A DNA stretch of 34,808 nucleotides from the NCBI GenBank assembly GCA_015658775.1, contig DQOF01000170.1:1-34808 (forward strand). Reading direction: 5' to 3'. The notes beneath the pieces are model-generated. The model searched no databases. It saw nothing but the letters and a program-made list of their open reading frames with translations, and was not told where the DNA came from. Position 1 is the first letter of the stretch, and every line of letters starts with the position of its first letter. The position numbers were made by a program, and so were the translations under genes. Below are positions 29,214 through 34,808 of this stretch, piece after piece. The DNA comes from Acidimicrobiia bacterium (GTDB lineage: Bacteria > Actinomycetota > Acidimicrobiia > Acidimicrobiales > MedAcidi-G1).

Positions 29214-29683
29214 CTCACCACCGGGGCGTCCTTGAACTGCACAGGGATGCTCCCGATGTCGAAGTCCTTGCGCAGCGGATGCCCCTCCCAGTCCTCCGGC
29301 ATGAGGATCCGGGTGAGGTCGGGGTGGCCGTCGAACGTCACGCCGTAGAGGTCGAAGACCTCGCGTTCCATGGCCTCGGTCCCCGGGAAGAGGTCGAACA
29401 GGGACGGCACGGAGGGGTCGTCGGCCGGTACCTGCACCCGCAGGCGGACGCGTTCGCCGCGTTGGTGGGCGTGGAGCATCACCACCAGCTCGAACCGCTC
29501 TGCGGCAGTTCCTGTCGGCAGGTCGGTGCGACCGGGATGATCCGCGTAGTCGACGGCGGTGACGTCGACCGCTGTGCAGAACCCGTCGTCCCTCAGCGCC
29601 GTGACGGTGTCGAGCAACTGGTCGGGCGAGGGGTGCAGGACCCTCTGGCCTCGTGAGGTGGTCTCCGGGACGCCGTAGGTCAT
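29210..29683 (-). CDS. nuoC: NADH-quinone oxidoreductase subunit C (set 1)
   Basis: 157 residues, shorter than NuoC2. The 30-kDa signature is [37 protein letters not shown] at about residues 105-140. ATG at 29683 overlaps the nuoB1 stop as ATGA. It is separate from NuoD, unlike the fused NuoCD of enterobacteria. Confidence 0.95.
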   Translation of the reverse strand: MTYGVPETTSRGQRVLHPSPDQLLDTVTALRDDGFCTAVDVTAVDYADHPGRTDLPTGTAAERFELVVMLHAHQRGERVRLRVQVPADDPSVPSLFDLFPGTEAMEREVFDLYGVTFDGHPDLTRILMPEDWEGHPLRKDFDIGSIPVQFKDAPVVR

Positions 29684-30288
29684 CGGCGTCCCAACTCGAC
29701 GGGCTGCTCAGTTCCCGAGTCGGATACGGGTGCCTCCACATGGATGGCGGCGCCACCCTCGTTGGCCGTCCTGCGGCGCGTCAGCTCACCGGTCAGGATG
29801 CTCTCGTGCAGGGTCAGGATGGCGTGCATCAGGGTCTCGGGTCCCGGCGGGCAGCCCGGGGCGTAGACATCCACGGGCACGATCAGGTCGACACCCTGGA
29901 CGATCGCGTAGTTGTTGAACATGCCGCCGCTGGATGCGCACACGCCCATCGAGATGACCCACTTGGGCTCCATCATCTGGTCGTAGATCTGGCGCAGTAC
30001 CGGCGCCATCTTCTGAGAGACCCGGCCGGCCACGATCATCAGGTCGGCCTGCCGGGGTGACGCCCTGAAGACCTCCATGCCGTAGCGGGCCAGATCGTAG
30101 TGGGCGGCTCCCGTGGCCATCATCTCGATGGCGCAGCAGGCGAGGCCAAACGTGGCAGGCCAACAGCTGCGTGCCCTCGACCACTTGACGAGGTCTTCGA
30201 TGCGGGCCGTGACGAAGTTGTGCTCTAGCCCCTCGAGCCCGTCGTCGGACACCCGGGAGACGTCACCGATGACCGGTAGCCGGCGCAT
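29680..30288 (-). CDS. nuoB: NADH-quinone oxidoreductase subunit B, N2 cluster (set 1)
   Basis: 202 residues. Cluster N2 ligands: C51-C52 (GLACCAIEM), C117 (GVCASSGG) and C146 ([10 protein letters not shown]). I chose ATG at 30288 ([10 protein letters not shown]), preceded by GGAGGGGCAGG. The track start at 30396 would overlap nuoA1 by 77 bp and adds Arg-rich junk. A hydrophilic tail of about 30 residues follows the fold. Confidence 0.97.
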   Translation of the reverse strand: MRRLPVIGDVSRVSDDGLEGLEHNFVTARIEDLVKWSRARSCWPATFGLACCAIEMMATGAAHYDLARYGMEVFRASPRQADLMIVAGRVSQKMAPVLRQIYDQMMEPKWVISMGVCASSGGMFNNYAIVQGVDLIVPVDVYAPGCPPGPETLMHAILTLHESILTGELTRRRTANEGGAAIHVEAPVSDSGTEQPVELGRR

Positions 30289-30319
30289 CAGGCCTGCCCC
30301 TCCGAGAGCGTGGTGTGGA

Positions 30320-30826
30320 TCATCGGTCTGACACCTCCCGGGCGTTGGACGAAACGTCGACCGCGCTCCGGCCCTCCAGGCCCACCTGGCGGACACCGGC
30401 CCTCGTGATGGTGTTGGCAGCGGTGCGGGACGCCGACACCACGCCGCCGGGCCCGACCGGTCGTTTCAGCGGACCCCACTCGAGGGCACCGTTGCCTATC
30501 AGGTAGACGAACGACTCAAAGACCACGAGCGAGAATACGAGTACCGCCACCAGGCCGAACACCCCGATCTCGTGGTGTGCGATCGCCCACGGGTAGAAGA
30601 AGACGATCTCGATGTCAAAGACGATGAAGATCATCGCCACCAGGAAGAACCGGACCGGGAACCGCTCGGGCGCCTCGCTGCCGGGAATGATCCCGCACTC
30701 GTAGGGTGCCTGCTTCCTGTCGTTGGGGCTGCGCGGTGCCAACAACCGGGAGGCCGCGAAGCTGAGAGCCGCGAACAGCACGGCCAGGACGGTCAGCACG
30801 AGGATCGGAAGGTACTGGGCGAGCAC
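30320..30826 (-). CDS. nuoA: NADH-quinone oxidoreductase subunit A (set 1)
   Basis: 168 residues, three helices, first gene of the 14-gene operon. YECGIIPG (C44 is the ND3 Cys39 equivalent) and [23 protein letters not shown] are intact. About 40 residues at the C-terminus extend past the usual NuoA end. GTG at 30826 with GGAGGGGAG upstream. Only a 50-bp gap separates it from the preceding gene, so the bc-type genes and nuo set 1 are probably co-transcribed. Confidence 0.96.
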   Translation of the reverse strand: MLAQYLPILVLTVLAVLFAALSFAASRLLAPRSPNDRKQAPYECGIIPGSEAPERFPVRFFLVAMIFIVFDIEIVFFYPWAIAHHEIGVFGLVAVLVFSLVVFESFVYLIGNGALEWGPLKRPVGPGGVVSASRTAANTITRAGVRQVGLEGRSAVDVSSNAREVSDR

Positions 30827-30876
30827 CTCAGGCTCCCCTCCGCCGTTGCACGAGGATGCGGATGGCTGTCACCGGG

Positions 30877-31887
30877 TCAGGCCTTCGCCGACTCGAACTC
30901 CTCACGCCGTGCCATGACCTCCTTGTCACGGACGTGGAGCCAGTGGCAGAGCGCGAGGAAGACAAGCAGGGAGCCGATTGTGACCAGGGCCGGCCTGAGG
31001 CGGAGGTTGCCGAGGTCGCGCATCATCACGACCGACACGACGGGCTCGTCGGGGTCGGCAACGGGACGTGCAGGCGCCTCACCCGGCAGGGTGGGCTGGT
31101 CTACGACCGACTGGAGCTGCACAACCGTGTACTGGACAGGGTTGGTGATCCGGGCCGAGTTGGTGATCCAGAGGCTGATCCGGTCCCATCGGCCGGGGTC
31201 CTCGCCGAGCCTGGGCTTGCCACCGATCGTGTAGGCGTCGAGCAGTTTGAAGTCGCTGCCGCCGGCGAACCCCAGGTCGGGATGTGAGAGCACGTCGGCG
31301 ACGGCCTGGGCCTGGGCGTCGCCGGACTCGGTGGTTGCCAGCAGCCGCCAGCCGCCAAGGTCACCGAAACCGGCAGCATCGGTGACGCTCCTTGCCACGG
31401 AGGCCACCTCGGACCGGGTGACGGTCTCGTTGCGAACCCGACGGTCGGCCTGGAGGCGTGCCAGGTCCTCGGGGTCGAGGTCCGGATAGTCGGCCTCGCC
31501 CGGAAGGGTGCCGTACTCGGCGATCGCCTTCGCGTCGCCCGACGACACCACCAACTCGTAGCCGGTGGGCATCTCGTCGGGGTTGGGCAGGGTCCGGGCC
31601 TGGAGCAGCCCGCTGGCCCCCAGGTCGCCCACGTTGATGTCGACCGTCTGCCAGGAGGGGCTGTCGCCCTGCCAGCCCTTGCCGTACATCCACCAGGTGG
31701 CGCCCATGATGGTCATCCAGCCCATCAGGGCGGCCGCGGCCAGCAGCGTGCCGACCCGGATGCCCGAGTTGGTGGACAGGATCAGCCAGATCGAACCCAT
31801 GAGCACGGCTACGCCGGTGGCCACAACCAGGATGCCGCTGATGTTGGGATCCCAGGCGAGCCCGGCCAGCGTGACGAGGGTGTCCAT
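30877..31887 (-). CDS. Unrecognised membrane protein between the bc-type genes and nuoA1
   Basis: 336 residues; I do not recognise the family. Two helices at about 17-37 and 44-67 are followed by a Trp-rich segment (TWWMYGKGWQGDSPSW), a soluble domain of about 230 residues, one helix at about 297-314 and a basic tail (HVRDKEVMARREE). By the positive-inside rule the soluble domain faces outward. No heme motif, metal motif or Cys cluster is visible in that domain. ATG at 31887 overlaps the cytochrome c stop as ATGA and has GAGGAG upstream, so it is translationally coupled to the cytochrome gene. A structural or assembly part of the bc-type complex is an inference from position only. Confidence 0.85.
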   Translation of the reverse strand: MDTLVTLAGLAWDPNISGILVVATGVAVLMGSIWLILSTNSGIRVGTLLAAAALMGWMTIMGATWWMYGKGWQGDSPSWQTVDINVGDLGASGLLQARTLPNPDEMPTGYELVVSSGDAKAIAEYGTLPGEADYPDLDPEDLARLQADRRVRNETVTRSEVASVARSVTDAAGFGDLGGWRLLATTESGDAQAQAVADVLSHPDLGFAGGSDFKLLDAYTIGGKPRLGEDPGRWDRISLWITNSARITNPVQYTVVQLQSVVDQPTLPGEAPARPVADPDEPVVSVVMMRDLGNLRLRPALVTIGSLLVFLALCHWLHVRDKEVMARREEFESAKA

Positions 31888-33077
31888 CAGAGGCTCCTCT
31901 CGTACGCCACTATGGCGTCGATCTGCTCGGGCGTGAGGATGCGACTGCGCTCGACCACTCCGACCACGTCCAGGTCGTCGACGCGTCCTCCGAAGCCGGG
32001 CATGCCGCCCGAACCCGATCGGGCGTTGCCGAAGCCGACGCCGAGCTCCGAACCGGTCGTCACGAACTCGGCCTGACGCCTGCTGGTGGCGAAGTGGCCG
32101 TCCACGCCCGACAGGTCGGGGCCGACATGGCCGGTGCCGGGCAGCCATCCGGTGAGGATGCCGGACTCGGCGAGGCGTGGCCAGGTGGCGAGAAGTTCGG
32201 CTGTGCTGGCGACGTCGGTCGCCCCGTAGGAGAAGCCCGGCGTGTGGCAGCGGGCGCAACTGTTGGCTCCCTGTGCGGCCGGGTTTGTGAACAGCAACTC
32301 GCCGTAGGCAGGGTAGTCGCTGCTGGCCGGGTCGGATGCCTGTGCCAGCCAGGCGTCGACGGCGTCGTCGACGGCGTCGGTACCGGCCAGCGAGGGATCG
32401 GCCGAGGTGACGATCCTGCGGGTGCCCGCACGAAGGCCTGAGTCGATTTGCGCCGTGGTGGCAGCCTGGTCGAGTTGGATGGACCTCAGGAAGACGACGA
32501 GCTGCTCGACCTGCTGGGTGGTGAGCGGTCCGCCTCCGGGCAGGCCCCAGGCGGGCATCGGAGTGCCGGGGCGTCCGTAGTCCAGGATGTGGTGCACCTC
32601 CTCCTCGGTGAACCTGGAGAGCACGGTGGTGAGGGCGGGCGCCTTCCATTCAACCTGGGCCACGAACTGGCCGTCCGGATCCACGATGGTGAAGGCGGCG
32701 ACACCGCCCACGCCACCGGGGCCGTGACAACCAGAGCAGGCCTCCTCGAATGCCCGGCCTCCCTTGGTCTCAAAGCGGTCGACCCAGTCGATGGCGGCGT
32801 TCTCCTGCCGGGCAGGCTCCATCAGCCAGTACATGGGCAGGATGAGCGAGATGGCGGTGAGGGTCACCAGGGACCAGCCCAGGCTCCGGTCGAGCAGCCT
32901 CGTCTCGAGCTCGTCGTCGTCGGCATGCGTCCTCCGGTTGGCCGGCAGGTCGATCTCGGAGCCAATCTCACGCTTGCCGATCCGGAAGCTGAAGAGAAGG
33001 TAGACGACGAAGCCGACCATCACGATGACAGCCAGCACCATGCCGACCGTTTGTTGCGTGCTCGCTGCGAGGATCAT
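31887..33077 (-). CDS. Two-heme c-type cytochrome with two N-terminal membrane helices
   Basis: 396 residues. Helices at about 11-31 and 66-86 hold it in the membrane. Two cytochrome c domains follow: CSGCH at 114-118 with probable Met ligand M174 (GTPMPAWG), and CARCH at 274-278 with probable M359 (GGMPGFGG). It follows the Rieske gene and is the expected electron acceptor of this bc-type enzyme, comparable in role to the diheme QcrC of actinobacteria. QcrC, however, is normally anchored by a C-terminal helix and lies before the Rieske gene. The start ATG at 33077 has only a distant AGGAG; I see no better one. Exact family name uncertain. Confidence 0.9.
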   Translation of the reverse strand: MILAASTQQTVGMVLAVIVMVGFVVYLLFSFRIGKREIGSEIDLPANRRTHADDDELETRLLDRSLGWSLVTLTAISLILPMYWLMEPARQENAAIDWVDRFETKGGRAFEEACSGCHGPGGVGGVAAFTIVDPDGQFVAQVEWKAPALTTVLSRFTEEEVHHILDYGRPGTPMPAWGLPGGGPLTTQQVEQLVVFLRSIQLDQAATTAQIDSGLRAGTRRIVTSADPSLAGTDAVDDAVDAWLAQASDPASSDYPAYGELLFTNPAAQGANSCARCHTPGFSYGATDVASTAELLATWPRLAESGILTGWLPGTGHVGPDLSGVDGHFATSRRQAEFVTTGSELGVGFGNARSGSGGMPGFGGRVDDLDVVGVVERSRILTPEQIDAIVAYERSL

Positions 33078-33110
33078 CGGATTCTGTGTCGTTCTCCTGG
33101 CGGGGAGGGC

Positions 33111-33980
33111 CTAGTGGCCCCCGGCGTCGCCGATACAGTGCGGACCCTCGGCCTCCTGGCCGGTGGTGTTGGTACCGATGGGCGGACCCTGGACGATGGT
33201 GCCTGTGTCGACGGTCAGCACACCGTCGGTCACAGACATCGCGAACCGGTCCATGCCGCGGGGCGCGGGGCCTCCCCGCTTCTCACCGACCCGGTTGTAC
33301 TGCGAACCGTGGCACGGGCATTCGAACCACTGCGACGACACGCAGTTGGGTACGCGACAGCCCAGGTGCGGGCACTTCTGGTAGAGAGCGACCACGCCGC
33401 TCTCGAAGCCCGCCTCGACGCCGACGGCCATGCCGGCCAACTCGACCGATGAATACTGGGCCCGGGCCTTCTCGACCGAACCGTTGGGATATGCGGTGAT
33501 CCACATGCGGCCTTCGGGCTTGTAGAGGAAGCCGTTGTTGGCCTTGATCTCGGTGAGGAGCTCGATGAGGTTGCCGACCTTGATCTTCGATCCAAAGCCG
33601 CTGACGCCCTGCGGCCAGAGGAAGGCCAGCGAGGCGCCGCCGAAGCCGGACAGGCCGAGGCCCATCATGCCGACGATGCTGCGGTTGAAGAACTGTCGGC
33701 GGCTCACGCCCAGGGCCTGGGGATCGGAGGCGACGAAAGGCACGGGTGGTGCGCTCTCCACCACGGCGACCTCACCCCCGCGGCGGGCGACGACAGCCGC
33801 CTGCTCGACCTGACGGCCGGTCGGAGCGGCGTCCGCTGCGGCGAGCACGGGGTTCGCCCTGTCGCGGCTGCGGGCCTCCCTGGAGAGGCCGGCGGCACTG
33901 CGGTCGCGGCGCTTCGAAGCGCCCACGAGGAGCGCCACGGCCAGTGCGGCGAGCACGACTATGGCGATGGCGACTGCCAC
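33111..33980 (-). CDS. qcrA: Rieske [2Fe-2S] protein of the bc-type complex
   Basis: 289 residues. Rieske ligands are C203 and H205 (CPHLGC) and C221 and H224 (CPCHGS), with C208 and C223 able to form the stabilising disulfide. A first helix lies at residues 2-20, followed by KRRDR and a linker of about 70 residues. Then SRRQFF (93-98) precedes a second helix at about 101-121, a typical Tat signal-anchor. GTG start at 33980 with GGAG seven bases upstream. It passes electrons from menaquinol at the cytochrome b site to the cytochrome c encoded next. The 53-bp gap after the cytochrome b gene shows nothing else. Confidence 0.94.
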   Translation of the reverse strand: MAVAIAIVVLAALAVALLVGASKRRDRSAAGLSREARSRDRANPVLAAADAAPTGRQVEQAAVVARRGGEVAVVESAPPVPFVASDPQALGVSRRQFFNRSIVGMMGLGLSGFGGASLAFLWPQGVSGFGSKIKVGNLIELLTEIKANNGFLYKPEGRMWITAYPNGSVEKARAQYSSVELAGMAVGVEAGFESGVVALYQKCPHLGCRVPNCVSSQWFECPCHGSQYNRVGEKRGGPAPRGMDRFAMSVTDGVLTVDTGTIVQGPPIGTNTTGQEAEGPHCIGDAGGH

Positions 33981-34033
33981 TGTTCAGCTCCGTGGGTTCG
34001 GCACGGCGGCCACGGCGGGTATGGGCACGGTGA

Positions 34034-34783
34034 TCACAACTCGAAGAACAGCCCGCTGTTCCACGGGAAGACGAAGTTGAAGCCCGGACCCCGGAAGAAC
34101 GAACCGATCATTACGAGCACCGACCAGAACATGAGGTGCACCGTCATGAGCGAGATGGCGAACTTGCGGTCCTCGGGTGCCTTGGCCGGGTTCTTGTCGA
34201 TGTATGGCGCCATCACCAGGAGGAACAGGCCGATTCCCGGGATGGTCACGCCTGCCACCATCGGGTGGAACATGGTGAGCATCTCCTGGAGGCCCAGGAA
34301 GTACCACGGCGCCTTGGACGGGTTGGGGGTCTGGTTGAAGTTGGCCAGGTTCAGCAGGGGAGCGTTCACGAAGATCGAGAACAGCAGCGTGAACAGGGTG
34401 ACTGCCAGTGCCGCCAGGAACTCGGCTACCAGCAGGTGGGGCCAGACGTGCACCTTGTCGACGGGAACCGACTTGGTGTCCTGGATGGACCCCGACTTGA
34501 CGACAGTGAGCAGCCGTTGGTTGTGACCCTCGGGTCCGCTGCCCGGTACGGGGAGTCCAGCGGGTGGCTGTTGCACCGGAGCCGCGCCGACCAGCTGTTC
34601 GACGGCCGCCTTACCCCGGTCCAGGAGGTGATCGGGAATCTTCTCGGACGTGGTGCCGCCGGCAGCCGGTGGTGGAGCCGCCTGGGGGGAACCGGACTCG
34701 ACCGCGGGGGGTTCGGTCGCGCCTGCGGCCTTCCTGCGGGCCTCCTCGGCCCTCTTTCGGAGATGTTCGGGAACCTCGGTCAT
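34034..34783 (-). CDS. Cytochrome b C-terminal half (subunit IV-like) of the bc-type complex
   Basis: 249 residues, complete. Residues 1-110 are a Pro/Ala-rich hydrophilic tail; three helices follow at about 116-139, 173-194 and 208-230. NPSKAPWYFLGLQEMLTMFHPMVAGVTIPG is the cytochrome b C-terminal domain, with APWY (158-161) in place of the quinol-site PEWY. No heme-ligand His pairs are expected in this half. The heme-binding N-terminal half should be on a separate gene upstream: a TAG in frame CCG-CTC-TAG at 34799-34801 may be its end. ATG at 34783 has GAGG nine bases upstream. Two copies of a [VI]P[ED]HL..R motif lie in the tail. Confidence 0.9.
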   Translation of the reverse strand: MTEVPEHLRKRAEEARRKAAGATEPPAVESGSPQAAPPPAAGGTTSEKIPDHLLDRGKAAVEQLVGAAPVQQPPAGLPVPGSGPEGHNQRLLTVVKSGSIQDTKSVPVDKVHVWPHLLVAEFLAALAVTLFTLLFSIFVNAPLLNLANFNQTPNPSKAPWYFLGLQEMLTMFHPMVAGVTIPGIGLFLLVMAPYIDKNPAKAPEDRKFAISLMTVHLMFWSVLVMIGSFFRGPGFNFVFPWNSGLFFEL

Positions 34784-34808
34784 CGTGGTGTCCTCGGCCT
34801 AGAGCGGT

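Noticed and set aside
30877-32649. 590-aa ORF covering the unknown membrane protein
   Set aside because: The upstream half is the cytochrome c gene in another frame. ATG at 31887 with GAGGAG and an ATGA overlap is the better start.

Overview
The window is about 34.8 kb of high-GC DNA that reads as one almost unbroken block of respiratory genes on the minus strand. GTG starts are frequent, and most genes are joined by ATGA or GTGA stop/start overlaps. Gene content, codon use and protein style suggest a high-GC actinobacterium using menaquinone, most likely an Acidimicrobiia-type lineage. That placement is inference, because no rRNA or other marker gene is present.

Layout in the direction of transcription (right to left). 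(1) 34783-30877: cytochrome bc-type genes, namely the C-terminal half of a split cytochrome b, a Rieske protein, a two-heme cytochrome c with two N-terminal membrane helices, and an unrecognised three-helix membrane protein. (2) 30826-15415: a complete 14-gene complex I operon in canonical order nuoA-B-C-D-E-F-G-H-I-J-K-L-M-N (set 1). (3) 15313-4740: a second, clearly divergent complex I operon nuoA-B-C-D-H-I-J-K-L-M-N (set 2, 11 genes), lacking the NADH-input module NuoE/F/G, with nuoD2 joined directly to nuoH2. (4) 4738-3701: a MidA/NDUFAF7-type (COG1565) SAM-dependent methyltransferase that abuts or overlaps nuoN2. (5) 3632-1638: acetyl-CoA synthetase. (6) 1586-1155: a small HAD phosphatase of the polynucleotide-kinase 3'-phosphatase type. 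(7) 974-87: the HtpX membrane protease, whose stop codon overlaps in CTAG with the last codons of a plus-strand YajQ gene (1-90).

How the genes work together: set 1 should oxidise NADH and reduce menaquinone with proton pumping, and the bc-type enzyme should oxidise menaquinol. Set 2 should be a proton-pumping module fed by another donor, perhaps ferredoxin as in other 11-subunit enzymes. The most unusual observations are these. In NuoD2 the conserved quinone-site Tyr is replaced by Trp. Only NuoD2 carries the Arg that is the NDUFAF7 substrate in mitochondrial NDUFS2 (NuoD1 has Thr), and an NDUFAF7-family gene lies immediately downstream. NuoG1 has lost all four ligands of the N7 iron-sulfur cluster. 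NuoL2 has a His-rich periplasmic insertion.

There is no noncoding stretch longer than 300 bases. The longest are 975-1154 (a short imperfect direct repeat) and 15314-15414 (a candidate promoter for set 2). I saw no tRNA, rRNA, CRISPR array or mobile element.
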